64,000 nt of DNA from Desulfobacteraceae bacterium (GCA_011389515.1 JAABUA010000005.1:28103-92102), one strand, 5' to 3'. Numbered from the stretch's first letter, positions 34,948-43,735 are shown. The notes: generated by a model not told the origin, from the letters alone. A program made the numbers and translations.

Positions 34948-35691
34948 ATGGGACTTTTTGACAAACAATATCAGGAGATCAAGGCGTTTCTTTCGCGTAA
35001 GCAAAATGAAAGGAATGTGACCGAACTTCTGCATCCCCATGAAACCCGGTGGCCGTCTGAAAAAAACCGGAACCTGGTGCTCGGCCCGGACACCGCGGTG
35101 GAGCTGGGCAACCCAAGGGATGCGTCCGCCTCTTTCCTGCTATGGGTCAATGACCCCTCCCTTTTGAAAAACGGTCGGATTTCAGTGGTCGGCCCGGACC
35201 TTCCGCAACTGATCGGGCAGCGGGTACCCTTCGGCCGGGTGGTGATCGTGGGGGGGACGGATTTTAACGCGGAAAACAGCTATGATCGGTACCGGGAAAT
35301 GGAGCTCCTGCGCTACGACATTCATATGAAAGGCTACATGATGCGGGCGGTTTCCCAATACGGGCGCGAATGGAGCCGGGTCAGCCGGGAGGCGCTGGAA
35401 AAGGGGTTTTCTTTTGAGGTTTTAGGCGGTGCGATTGTCGATCAATACCGGTCACTCTCTTATATCCGGGCGGTGGAAGTGATATTTGTCACCGCCGGCC
35501 GTGACGACGTGCAGACCCTCGGGCAAACCGGAGAAGGCGTTTTGTCGATCATCAGCGCCATGAACAAAATGGCGGACGAGATGTCGTTTGACTGTGACAC
35601 CTGTGAATATACGGCGGTCTGTGGGGATGTGGCCGAACTGCGGTCCATGCGCGGCGCCCTTCAGCGAAAGGGAACGGCATCCCATGCTTGA
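34948..35691 (+). CDS. Acetyl-CoA synthase beta-subunit-like protein lacking the A-cluster domain
   Basis: The 247-residue protein resembles the N-terminal domain of archaeal CdhC and the middle domain of bacterial acetyl-CoA synthase: LGPDTAVELGNP near residue 46, then ISVVGPDLPQLIGQRVPFGR near 78, then a REWSRVSREALEKGFSFEVL segment near 133. The C-terminal domain that holds the nickel A-cluster is missing. The end carries a short cysteine motif C216-C219-C225 (CDTCEYTAVC). The next gene, a CooC-like nickel ATPase, overlaps it by eight bases. The family call rests on motif order seen by eye, so it is moderate. It is not a working acetyl-CoA synthase on its own. Confidence 0.65.
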   Translation: MGLFDKQYQEIKAFLSRKQNERNVTELLHPHETRWPSEKNRNLVLGPDTAVELGNPRDASASFLLWVNDPSLLKNGRISVVGPDLPQLIGQRVPFGRVVIVGGTDFNAENSYDRYREMELLRYDIHMKGYMMRAVSQYGREWSRVSREALEKGFSFEVLGGAIVDQYRSLSYIRAVEVIFVTAGRDDVQTLGQTGEGVLSIISAMNKMADEMSFDCDTCEYTAVCGDVAELRSMRGALQRKGTASHA

Positions 35692-36451
35692 CAAACCAAG
35701 GGTCATTGCAGTATGCGGCAAGGGGGGCGTCGGCAAGACGTCCATCAGCGCCATGATCGTTCGCGAAGTGCTGAAGCAACCGGAAAACAAGGTGCTTGCC
35801 GTGGATGCGGATCCGGCTGTGGGGTTGGCGCCCGCCTTGGGCATTTTAGCCGGGCGAACGGTGGATGATATCCGAAACGATCTGATCCGCCGGGTGGAAA
35901 GCGGCCAGGCCGCCGGTAAGGCGGAAATGCTTGCCATGCTGGATTATGAAATGTTTTCAGCGCTTGAAGAAAAGAAAAACCTGGCTTTTCTTGCCATCGG
36001 ACGGCCGGAAAAAGAAGGCTGCTACTGTCAGGTAAACCATATCCTGAAAGAGATCATCGGGTCTATGGCCCAAAGTTTCGATTTTGTGGTGATTGACGGT
36101 GAGGCAGGCATCGAACAGGTCAACCGGCGCGTCATGGAAAATGTCACGCACCTGGTTTTGGTCTCAGACAGTTCGGCCAGAGGCCTGAACGTAGTCAAAA
36201 CCATCCTGACTGTATCGGAAAACGCCATTTCTTATGACCATGCCGGCCTGATCCTTAACCGGATCAGACAAGCGTCGGAATTGGAAAGTATACAAGTGCC
36301 TGGGGAAGTAAATCTTACCGGTTGGATTCCAGAAGATGACCTTATCCGGATAGCGGACACATCGGGTGACAACCTCCTGGATATTGCGGAGTGCGCCGCA
36401 ACCAAAGCCGTGCATGCATGCCTGAACAATTTGATGGAAAATGTGAAATAG
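35684..36451 (+). CDS. cooC: CooC-type nickel-insertion ATPase
   Basis: This is a P-loop ATPase of the MinD/SIMIBI class, known for maturation of carbon monoxide dehydrogenase or acetyl-CoA synthase with nickel. The 255-residue product has the deviant Walker A CGKGGVGKTSIS at residues 11-22, VDADPAVGLA near 40 and the CXC motif C113-Y-C115, which corresponds to the metal-binding cysteine pair of CooC1. VIDGEAGIEQVNRR near 147 is a Walker B-like segment. It overlaps the CdhC-like gene by eight bases. No CODH catalytic gene is in the window, so the client is unknown. Confidence 0.88.
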   Translation: MLDKPRVIAVCGKGGVGKTSISAMIVREVLKQPENKVLAVDADPAVGLAPALGILAGRTVDDIRNDLIRRVESGQAAGKAEMLAMLDYEMFSALEEKKNLAFLAIGRPEKEGCYCQVNHILKEIIGSMAQSFDFVVIDGEAGIEQVNRRVMENVTHLVLVSDSSARGLNVVKTILTVSENAISYDHAGLILNRIRQASELESIQVPGEVNLTGWIPEDDLIRIADTSGDNLLDIAECAATKAVHACLNNLMENVK

Positions 36452-36478
36452 ACGTCGAGCCGAAACAGGGAGATCAAG

Positions 36479-37159
36479 ATGGCGCCTTTGGCCAGAAATA
36501 ATTTATCGGATCAGATTTTTGACATTATCAGCAGGAAAATCGTGCGCAATGAACTGGCTCCCGGCGAGTTGATATATGAGACCCACATATCCAAGGAGCT
36601 GGGGGTGAGCAGGAGTCCCGTCCGGGATGCCATGCATATGTTGGAGCGCATATGGCTGGTGGAGAGAACACACAAGGGGAGTTACCGCGTAACCTTTTTG
36701 TCCGTTGAGCTGATCCGTTCTCTTTACGATGCAGCCATTATTCTGTATCAATATGCCTTTGCCCGGGCCGCGGAGCGAGCAAGCCAAAAGGATCTTGCAA
36801 GGTTGAAGAAGGCGCTGCGTGAGATTGAAAGAAGCATCGAAGACAACGACTTTGACCAGTACCTGGCAAACGTGTCGGCAATGGCCCGAATTATCCTGGC
36901 AGTCGCGGGCAACCCTATGGTGGAGCGGGTTGCGCTGGAGTTGATGCCGACGGCCGAACGTATCCAGTGGGCCTCGATCACCTATCTGCCGGACCAGTTG
37001 AAAAAAGTGATCACGCATCTTCGCAAAGGGTACGAGAGCATAGAAAACCGGGACCCCGAAAAAGCTGCAAAAGCGTTTGAAGATTTTGCTGCAACCCATG
37101 TCCAGGTGGTTATCGACAGCCTCAACGTGCAGGATACCCAATCGGTGCAAAACGGGTAA
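36479..37159 (+). CDS. GntR-family regulator
   Basis: The 226-residue regulator has an N-terminal GntR winged helix (LSDQIFDIISRKIVRNELAP, then THISKELGVSRSPVRDAMHM) and an FCD-like ligand domain (RSLYDAAIILYQYAFARAAE, then HLRKGYESIENRDPEKAAKA). It lies 27 bases behind cooC and is likely co-transcribed, so it may control the reductase/CooC genes. FCD ligands are often organic acids or CoA-related compounds; here unknown. Confidence 0.85.
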   Translation: MAPLARNNLSDQIFDIISRKIVRNELAPGELIYETHISKELGVSRSPVRDAMHMLERIWLVERTHKGSYRVTFLSVELIRSLYDAAIILYQYAFARAAERASQKDLARLKKALREIERSIEDNDFDQYLANVSAMARIILAVAGNPMVERVALELMPTAERIQWASITYLPDQLKKVITHLRKGYESIENRDPEKAAKAFEDFAATHVQVVIDSLNVQDTQSVQNG

Positions 37160-37163
37160 GCTT

Positions 37164-37290
37164 GACGACTTCGCAAAAAGTCCAATATCGGCGTTGCGCA
37201 CAATTTTTGAAGAATCTCACGTACGGCTAAGTACTATCAATTCTCCAAAAATTGCACGCGCCTTGATCTTGAACATTTACACAGCCGTCT
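37164..37290. repeat. Repeat family B, copy 2
   Basis: The element opens GACGACTTCGCAAAAAGTCC and closes ACAGCCGTC, with the internal GCGCCTTGATCTTGAAC shared with copy 1. This longer copy also contains an inner inverted pair, CGTTGCGCACAATTTTTGAAGA near 37193 against TCTCCAAAAATTGCACGCG near 37241. It lies just after the GntR gene. Confidence 0.7.
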
Positions 37291-37424
37291 GAAAACGACT
37301 TTTTACGAGTTCATCAAATACGAATGTGGCGAAAAGGTTTGTTTTCGTCGTTATGCCCCCATGTTCAACTCTCCGTCCTGATACTAAAAGTATTTTCCCC
37401 GAGGGTTCCGGTTTCATATTCCTG

Positions 37425-37456
37425 TACGAAATATGTTTCGTAAAAAAACATTGACT
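37425..37456 (+). promoter_or_regulatory. Candidate TetR operator and -35 box upstream of the SDR-TetR-xsc operon
   Basis: TACGAAATATGTTTCGTA (37425-37442) is a perfect inverted repeat of 7-bp arms around TATG, a typical TetR operator. TTGACT follows at 37451-37456. The first start codon of the operon is about 100 bases downstream, and the operon encodes a TetR regulator. The -10 box is unclear. Confidence 0.55.
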
Positions 37457-37540
37457 TTTTGTTCTTTTGAATGCATCTCAATAATTGAGCGGTATTCAAA
37501 AAACAGGTCAACCTACCGGATGAAAAGGATGATCACGGAT

Positions 37541-38380
37541 ATGGAATATACGGATCTGCAGGGCAAGACCGCCATTATCACCGGGGCGGGCAAGAAAACG
37601 GGCATCGGGTATGCCATTGCGTGCAAGCTGGCCTCCTGCGGGGCGAACATCGTCATTGCCGATATCGGCAGGCCGCAGGAAGAAGCGGGGCAGGTGAGCA
37701 CCGCCACGACCGATGAAATGAAGGAAATCGAGAAAGAAATCGCCGGGCGGTTCAAGGTGACGGCATTGGCGGTGATCCTGGATGTTACCGATACAGCCTC
37801 TGTTGCGCGGATGGTGGCGGAGACAGGTCGCAGCTTCGATGACATTCATATTCTCGTGAACAACGCCGGGGCTTCCTTCGGGGTTCCCAGCGCTGTTGAA
37901 AACTATGACGAGACGGCGTGGCTGAAGACCATCGACGTCAACCTCCACGGGGTATTCCGCGTCTCCAAGGCGGTGCTGCCGGTCATGAAAAAAACCGGCG
38001 GATGCATCATCAACATGGCATCGCGCGCCGGAAAGGTGCCGCCGCTTTTTAACGGCGCATACGGTGCGGCCAAGGCCGGGGTGATCATGCTGACCAAAAC
38101 CATGGCAAAGGAGCTGGCCGGGGTTGGCATCCGCGTCAACGCCATATGCCCGGGACAGATCATGACCGATATCGAAAAGTGGCGTTTTGAACTGGAGGCA
38201 GCGGTTTTTGGCACCACGGCAAAAGAGCGCGAACAGGAGATGTGCAAAACTATTCCCCTGGGGAGAATCGGCGATCCGGCGGAAGTCGCTTCGCTGGCGG
38301 CGTTTCTGGCATCAAACGCATCATCCTACATGACCGGCCAGGCGATCAATGTCAGCGGCGGGCAGTTAATGGAGCTGTAG
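37541..38380 (+). CDS. Short-chain dehydrogenase/reductase, copy 1
   Basis: This is an NAD(P)-dependent oxidoreductase of 279 residues. It shows TGAGKKTGIGYAIA near residue 13 (Rossmann glycine motif), NNAG near 108, the catalytic YGAAK near 178 and CPGQIMTDIE near 210. A FabG-like C-terminus (YMTGQAINVSGGQLMEL) closes it. The ATG at 37541 has AAAAGGA 12 bases upstream; ATG 37520 is also possible. It is 16 bases ahead of a TetR gene and in the same transcript as xsc, so an alcohol or hydroxy-sulfonate may be its substrate (inference). Confidence 0.88.
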   Translation: MEYTDLQGKTAIITGAGKKTGIGYAIACKLASCGANIVIADIGRPQEEAGQVSTATTDEMKEIEKEIAGRFKVTALAVILDVTDTASVARMVAETGRSFDDIHILVNNAGASFGVPSAVENYDETAWLKTIDVNLHGVFRVSKAVLPVMKKTGGCIINMASRAGKVPPLFNGAYGAAKAGVIMLTKTMAKELAGVGIRVNAICPGQIMTDIEKWRFELEAAVFGTTAKEREQEMCKTIPLGRIGDPAEVASLAAFLASNASSYMTGQAINVSGGQLMEL

Positions 38381-38396
38381 AAAGAAAGGAATTCCC

Positions 38397-39023
38397 ATGG
38401 GCTCCCGGGAAAGACGCGCCAGGGAAAAGAAAAACAGGAAAGAGCAGATTCTGGATGCCGCCAGAAAGCTTTTGCTGAAAGACGGCCTGGCCATGACCTC
38501 CGTCAACCGGATCGCCAAAAAAGCCGAGCTTTCGGTGGGAACGATCTATTTTTATTTTGCCGGCAAGGAGGACGTTTTTGCCGAACTCCAGCGGGAAGGC
38601 CTCGAGATTCTCTACGGCGAGATCCTGTCGAAAACGGAAAATACCGACAGCCCGGAAAAAAAACTGACCGATTGCGCACGGATTTACCTTCATTTCAGCG
38701 AGAAACACAGCGACTATTTCGACGTGATCAATTACTTTCTGTCCCAGCCGCGGATTGTCTTTTCCAACGGCGTCAAGAAAAGCATTGACGAGCAGGGGGC
38801 GAAGATTCTCAAGCACATGGAGCAGATCGTGGTCGAAGGGGTAAGGGGCAATCTTTTTACGGAAAGCCGGCCCGGCAATTTCGCCGGTTTTTTCTGGGCC
38901 TCCATCCACGGGCTGGTCCAGGTGAAAAAACTCAGGGGCACCGTGATTGAAAGTGAAAATTTTACGGATTTTTACATGTACGGCGTCAACCAGCTGATCC
39001 AAAGCATAAGGAGAAACCAATGA
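38397..39023 (+). CDS. TetR-family regulator
   Basis: The 208-residue repressor has an N-terminal helix-turn-helix (KEQILDAARKLLLKDGLAMT, then VNRIAKKAELSVGTIYFYFAGKEDVF in family order) and a helical ligand domain. It overlaps xsc by four bases (ATGA), so it is translated together with that gene. The palindrome at 37425-37442 in front of the operon is its likely target, giving autoregulation. Confidence 0.9.
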   Translation: MGSRERRAREKKNRKEQILDAARKLLLKDGLAMTSVNRIAKKAELSVGTIYFYFAGKEDVFAELQREGLEILYGEILSKTENTDSPEKKLTDCARIYLHFSEKHSDYFDVINYFLSQPRIVFSNGVKKSIDEQGAKILKHMEQIVVEGVRGNLFTESRPGNFAGFFWASIHGLVQVKKLRGTVIESENFTDFYMYGVNQLIQSIRRNQ

Positions 39024-40753
39024 AAGCGGTAAAAATGACCCCGAGCGAAGCGCTCGTTGAAACAATGGCGGCCGAAGGCGTTGACACGGTGTTCGGCATC
39101 GTGGGATCGGCGTTTATGGATGCGCTCGACCTGTTCCCGGCCGCGGGCATCCGTTTCGTATCCGTGGCCCATGAGCAGGCGGCCGCGCACGCCGCCGACG
39201 GCCTGGCCCGGGTGACCGGCCGTCCCCAGGTCTGTATCGGCCAGAACGGCCCCGGGGCGGCCAATTTTGTCTCCGCCATCACCGCGGCCTACTGGGCCCA
39301 TTCACCCGTCGTTGCGATCACCCCGGAGACCGGTTCCATGGGGATCGGCACCGGCGGCTTCCAGGAGCTCGACCAGATGGCATGGTTCCGGGAGCAGACC
39401 GCCTGGCAGGTGCGGGTGAACCGGCCGGAGCGGATGGCGGAGCTGGCCCGCCGGGCATTTTACATGGCAAAGCTGGAAAGCGCACCCACCCAGCTCAATA
39501 TCCCGAGGGATTATTTCTACGGTGAACTGACCGATGAAATCTACCGGTCCCATGAAATTTCAAGGGGGGCCGGTTCAAGACAGGCCATCAAGGAGGCTGC
39601 AACCCTTCTCTCAAAGGCAAAATACCCGGTGATTATCGCCGGCGGCGGGGTCTCCCAGGGGGATGCCCTTGCCGGGACAATGGCGCTGGCCGAGTATCTT
39701 TCCGCGCCTGTGGTCAATTCCTATCTCCACAACGATTCGTTTCCTTCGGAGCATCCCCTGGGTGCAGGCCCCATCGGGTACTGCGGCTCAAAGGCGGCCA
39801 TGCGGCTGCTTTCAAAGGCGGACGTGGTCCTCGCCCTGGGCTGCCGCCTGGGGCCTTTTGGCACCCTGCCCCAATACGACATGGATTACTGGCCGGCCGA
39901 CGCCAAAATCATCCAGGTGGACATGAACCCCCGCGTGCTGGGTCTGAGCAAGAAGGTTCACGTGGCCTCGGCCGCCGATGTCCGGGAGTACGGCGAAGAA
40001 CTTCTCCACGCCCTGCAGTCGGAAATGGGCGCTCCTGCAGATGCCGGCAGCCGGATGGCCGAGATCAAGGCGGAAAAGAAAAAATGGGCGGACGAACTGG
40101 CTTCCTGGTCCTCTGCTACGCAAAAGCCCATGCACCCGCGGGCGTTTCTGCGGGCGCTTTCGGCAGCAATCCCGAAGGGATCCATCATATCCACGGATAT
40201 CGGCAACAATTCCTCCATGTGCAACGCCTATTTCACCTTCAGCGATATCCGGCAGCACATTTCCGCGCTGAGCTGGGGGAATTGCGGGTTTGCCTATGGC
40301 GCGGCCATGGGGGCAAAGATCGGCCGGCCGGACAAGGCGGTGTTCGCGTTCCAGGGGGACGGCGCCTGGGGGATCAGCGGCATTGCAGAGGTCATGACGG
40401 CCGTGCGCGAAAATATCCCGGTCATCGCCATTGTCGCCAACAACTATGAATGGGGGGCGGAGAAGAAAAACCAGATCGACTATTACGACAACCGGTTCGT
40501 GGGCTCCAACCTGCACGAAAACCCGGATTTCGCCGAAATTGCCAGGAATATGGGCGCAAACGGATATACCATTGACGCCCCTGACCAGGTCGGCGATGTG
40601 ATTGCCGAAGCGGTGGCCTCGGGGCGGCCCTGCGTGATCAATGCATTGATCCAGGGGGGTAAGGAAGTGCTGGCCGAGCCGTTCCGGCGCGACGCCTTAA
40701 AAGACCCGGTCCGGTACCTGGACAAGTACAGGCACTTGAACGCCGGCAGGTAA
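39020..40753 (+). CDS. xsc: Sulfoacetaldehyde acetyltransferase-like ThDP enzyme (Xsc)
   Basis: Xsc converts sulfoacetaldehyde and phosphate to acetyl phosphate and sulfite. The 577-residue protein has the ThDP-activating glutamate in SVAHEQAAAHAADGLARVTG near residue 52. Xsc-type blocks are GGFQELDQMAWF near 113, NIPRDYFYGE near 158, HNDSFPSEHPLGAGPIGYCG near 240 and DMDYWPADAKIIQVDMN near 288. The ThDP-binding GDGAWGISG...NNYEWGAEKKNQ segment lies near 450. These blocks match Xsc more than acetolactate synthase. Acetate kinase downstream in the region would use the acetyl phosphate, and sulfite would feed a sulfite reducer. Close homologues with other activities cannot be excluded. Confidence 0.82.
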   Translation: MKAVKMTPSEALVETMAAEGVDTVFGIVGSAFMDALDLFPAAGIRFVSVAHEQAAAHAADGLARVTGRPQVCIGQNGPGAANFVSAITAAYWAHSPVVAITPETGSMGIGTGGFQELDQMAWFREQTAWQVRVNRPERMAELARRAFYMAKLESAPTQLNIPRDYFYGELTDEIYRSHEISRGAGSRQAIKEAATLLSKAKYPVIIAGGGVSQGDALAGTMALAEYLSAPVVNSYLHNDSFPSEHPLGAGPIGYCGSKAAMRLLSKADVVLALGCRLGPFGTLPQYDMDYWPADAKIIQVDMNPRVLGLSKKVHVASAADVREYGEELLHALQSEMGAPADAGSRMAEIKAEKKKWADELASWSSATQKPMHPRAFLRALSAAIPKGSIISTDIGNNSSMCNAYFTFSDIRQHISALSWGNCGFAYGAAMGAKIGRPDKAVFAFQGDGAWGISGIAEVMTAVRENIPVIAIVANNYEWGAEKKNQIDYYDNRFVGSNLHENPDFAEIARNMGANGYTIDAPDQVGDVIAEAVASGRPCVINALIQGGKEVLAEPFRRDALKDPVRYLDKYRHLNAGR

Positions 40754-40802
40754 CGCAGACGTTTATCTGCCTTCGTGAAAATCAATCCCAAGGAGGAACC
40801 CC

Positions 40803-42497
40803 ATGGATAAAGTTACCGGCGGACAGTTGGTCGCCGAAGCCCTTGCCAAGAGAAATATCAGATACATATTCTCGCTTTCCGGCGGGCATATCACGCCCAT
40901 ATACCAGTACCTGGAAAACAGCCCCGTGACCATATTCGACACGCGCCACGAGCAGGCGGCCCTGTTCATGGCCGAGGCATGGGGGAAGATGACCCGTACC
41001 CCCGGCGTGGCCATGGTGACGGCCGGCCCCGGTTTTACAAATGCATTGACGGGCGTGGCCAGTGCGTTTTTTTCCAATACCCCGCTGGTGATCATTGCCG
41101 GTTGCGTGGGGCTGGACAACAAGGAAAAATACGACCTCCAGGACATGTACCAGGAGAAGGTGATATCCCCCATGGTCAAAAAGGCCCTGGTATGCCCGAA
41201 AACATCCCGGATCCCCGAATACGTGGACATGGCGTTCCGCACGGCGGCAAGCGGTCGCCCCGGGCCGGTATACCTGGAATTCCCGGTGGACGTGCTGAAT
41301 GCCGGGGTGGACCCTGCCACCGTCAAAGAGGCAGAAACAATTGTTGCATCCCGGCCCGCAGACCTGGACGGAGCCGAAAAAATGCTGTCGATGATGGCCG
41401 AAGCCCAAAACCCGGTGGTGATTGCCGGCACAGGGGTCTGGCAGGCGAATGCCGAAACAGAACTGGTCGATTTTATCGAAAAAACGGGCATGCCGGTATT
41501 TACGTCCCTGTCGGCCCGCGGAACCATATCGGATGCGCACCCCCTTTGCTTTGAAGGGGCCCTTGCGATCCGGCCGGGCGCGGCCTTTGCCGCCTACATT
41601 GAAACCGACCTGGTAATTGTTCTGGGAACGCGTATTTCCCTGTACTACATGTTCGGGGATGTGTTCAACCCGGCGGCGAAGATGGTCCAGGTGGACATCT
41701 GCCCCGAGGAGATCGGGCGGAACCGGCAGGTGGACCTCCCGGTTGCCGGTGATCTGAAAGCGTTTCTTTCCGGATGCTGCCGGATCATCAATGAAAGGAA
41801 CCTGTCTGAAACGCTCATTTCCCGTTTTCAGGCGTGGATCGAAAAGTTGAAAACTGCCGAAAAAGACGGCAAAACACCGGCAGAAAAGGACTGGACCAGC
41901 GACAATACGCCGATTCATCCCATGCGGCTTGTCCGGGAGATTGACCGGTTCATGGACAAAGACGACGACATCGTGGTGGCTGACGGCGGGGACACCACCA
42001 CGTGGATGGGGATGACCCGGACGATGAAAACGCCCGGACATTACCTGGATTACGGCATTTTCGGGTCCCTTGGCGTGGGGCTTCCCTATGCGTGCGCGGC
42101 AAAGCTCCGGCATCCGGACAAACGGGTTCTGCTCATCTCCGGGGACGGGAGCATCGGGTTTAATTTCATGGAGTTTGAAAACCTCATCCGCAAGGGGCTG
42201 CCCGTTGTGGTGGTTATTTGCAACGACCTGGGCTGGGGGATGATCCGCCACAGCCAGGAGATCCGCATCGGCCATGCCATTGAGGCGGGTACCTGGATCG
42301 GCCGGGTGGATTACCACAAAATGGTGGAAGGGATCGGGGGCAAGGGGTACCTGGTGGAAAACCCGGCACAAATCCGCCCTGCGCTTGAAGATGCCTTTGC
42401 TTCGGGAAAAACCTGCCTGATCAACGTGATGACCGATCCCACCACGGTCAGCCCGGGCAGCATGGCCCTGGCCAACGTGGGGGCGTACAAGGCGTAA
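40803..42497 (+). CDS. ThDP-dependent enzyme of the acetolactate synthase/2-hydroxyacyl-CoA lyase superfamily
   Basis: The 564-residue protein keeps the three-domain ThDP layout. The catalytic glutamate is in DTRHEQAALFMAEAWGKMTR near residue 46, a central Rossmann-like domain runs near 190-320, and the cofactor motif GDGSIGFNFMEFEN...ICNDLGWGMI lies near 440-480. It resembles oxalyl-CoA decarboxylase, 2-hydroxyacyl-CoA lyase and benzaldehyde lyase more than biosynthetic acetolactate synthase, and no small regulatory subunit is near. It has AAGGAGGAACCCC before the ATG and follows xsc by 49 bases. It may create or consume an aldehyde for xsc, but the substrate is unknown. Confidence 0.8.
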   Translation: MDKVTGGQLVAEALAKRNIRYIFSLSGGHITPIYQYLENSPVTIFDTRHEQAALFMAEAWGKMTRTPGVAMVTAGPGFTNALTGVASAFFSNTPLVIIAGCVGLDNKEKYDLQDMYQEKVISPMVKKALVCPKTSRIPEYVDMAFRTAASGRPGPVYLEFPVDVLNAGVDPATVKEAETIVASRPADLDGAEKMLSMMAEAQNPVVIAGTGVWQANAETELVDFIEKTGMPVFTSLSARGTISDAHPLCFEGALAIRPGAAFAAYIETDLVIVLGTRISLYYMFGDVFNPAAKMVQVDICPEEIGRNRQVDLPVAGDLKAFLSGCCRIINERNLSETLISRFQAWIEKLKTAEKDGKTPAEKDWTSDNTPIHPMRLVREIDRFMDKDDDIVVADGGDTTTWMGMTRTMKTPGHYLDYGIFGSLGVGLPYACAAKLRHPDKRVLLISGDGSIGFNFMEFENLIRKGLPVVVVICNDLGWGMIRHSQEIRIGHAIEAGTWIGRVDYHKMVEGIGGKGYLVENPAQIRPALEDAFASGKTCLINVMTDPTTVSPGSMALANVGAYKA

Positions 42498-42553
42498 GCG
42501 GCCCGGCTTTCCGCTGGGCATATGGTTTTCAACCAAAAATATAGGAGAAAGCG

Positions 42554-43498
42554 ATGGATCCCGTGGCGCTTGACCAGGTACGGCTGAATTTCAGTCCCCA
42601 GGGACTCATGGTGATCAATGCGGCCATCGGGCTGATGATGCTGGGCGTCAGCCTGGATCTGAAACTGGAGGACTTCAAGCGGATCCTCGTCTCCCCCAGG
42701 GCCCCGGGCATCGGGCTTGCTGCCCAGTTTATCCTGCTGCCGGCCTTCACGTTTATCCTGACCCTGATTCTGCGGCCGCATCCGTCCATGGCGCTGGGGA
42801 TGATCCTGGTGGCGGCCTGCCCCGGCGGCAATCTCTCAAACATCATGACCTACCTGGCCAAGGGAAATTGTGCCGTCTCCATTTCCATGACCGCCGTTTC
42901 AACCGTTGCCGCAATAATCATGACGCCGCTCAACCTTTCCCTTTGGGGAAGCCTGAACCCTTATACAGCGGAAATCCTCCGGACGGTCCGGCTGAGCCCG
43001 GTGGACGTTTTTATCACGGTGTTTGTTATCCTTGGGATTCCCCTGATCATCGGCCAGGTGATCACCCGGCTCTTTCCCGGTCTGGCAGACAAAGTGCGGC
43101 GCCCTTTCCGGATTTTCGCGCTGTTGTTTTTTGTTTTGATCGTCTGCGGCGCGCTGGCGGCCAATTGGCAGAATTTTCTCCAGTACGTGGGCCTGGTCGT
43201 GTTGGGCGTTTTTATCCACAACTTCATCGCACTCAACATAGGGTACTGGTCTGCGCACCTGGCAGGCCTTGCCGAGGCCGACAAGCGGGCGGTATGCCTG
43301 GAAGTCGGCATACAGAACTCGGCCTTGGGGCTGGTTCTGGTCTTCAATTTTTTCGACGGCATGGGCGGAATGGCGATCCTCGTGGCATGGTGGGGCATAT
43401 GGCATATTATCGCCGGCCTTGCAGCGGCTTTTATCCTTTCGCGTCGCCCCCTGCCGGAAATCTCGGTAGCGGAGGCTGTCGACGGCCGGTGTCGTTGA
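42554..43498 (+). CDS. BASS-family transporter (bile acid:sodium symporter-like)
   Basis: This inner-membrane transporter has 314 residues and about nine to ten hydrophobic segments. The family signature GLAAQFILLPAFTFILTL near residue 53 and AACPGGNLSNIMTYLAKGNCAVS near 95 are clear, and the second repeat holds LEVGIQNSALGLVLVFNFF near 255. BASS members import organic anions, including 2-oxoacids and some sulfonates, with sodium. It follows the ThDP enzyme by 56 bases, so it may bring in the substrate of this pathway. Confidence 0.85.
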   Translation: MDPVALDQVRLNFSPQGLMVINAAIGLMMLGVSLDLKLEDFKRILVSPRAPGIGLAAQFILLPAFTFILTLILRPHPSMALGMILVAACPGGNLSNIMTYLAKGNCAVSISMTAVSTVAAIIMTPLNLSLWGSLNPYTAEILRTVRLSPVDVFITVFVILGIPLIIGQVITRLFPGLADKVRRPFRIFALLFFVLIVCGALAANWQNFLQYVGLVVLGVFIHNFIALNIGYWSAHLAGLAEADKRAVCLEVGIQNSALGLVLVFNFFDGMGGMAILVAWWGIWHIIAGLAAAFILSRRPLPEISVAEAVDGRCR

Positions 43499-43520
43499 CG
43501 TTGACAGCGATAGAGAATAA

Positions 43521-43735
43521 GGGAATTTCCTTCGGGCGGGGGGTCGGGTGTCACCCCCGGCAGCTGCGGGAATATGGGATAACGCTACGGCTCGTTCCGC
43601 GGTATCCTGGAAACTCGCCCCTAACGGGGCTCAAACAATCCAGGATACCTGCTTCACTTCGCCAAGCGTTATCACCATCTCCCCGCAATGCTGCCGTGGG
43701 CAACACCCGACCCCCCTTCCCGGAGGAAATTGTCC
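43521..43735. repeat. Repeat family C, copy 2
   Basis: The left end GGGAATTTCCTTCGGGCGGG and the right end CTTCCCGGAGGAAATTGTCC form inverted termini, followed inward by GGGGGGTCGGGTGT and its complement. The inner stem is GGTATCCTGG (43601-43610) with CCAGGATACC (43640-43649). The element starts 22 bases after the transporter stop. It is oriented opposite to copy 3, judged by the shared core GGATTGTTTGAG. Confidence 0.78.

Noticed and set aside
40782..42536. A 584-codon minus-strand open frame
   Set aside because: It mirrors the second ThDP enzyme, which has a ribosome binding site and cofactor motifs. The antisense translation has no family likeness.
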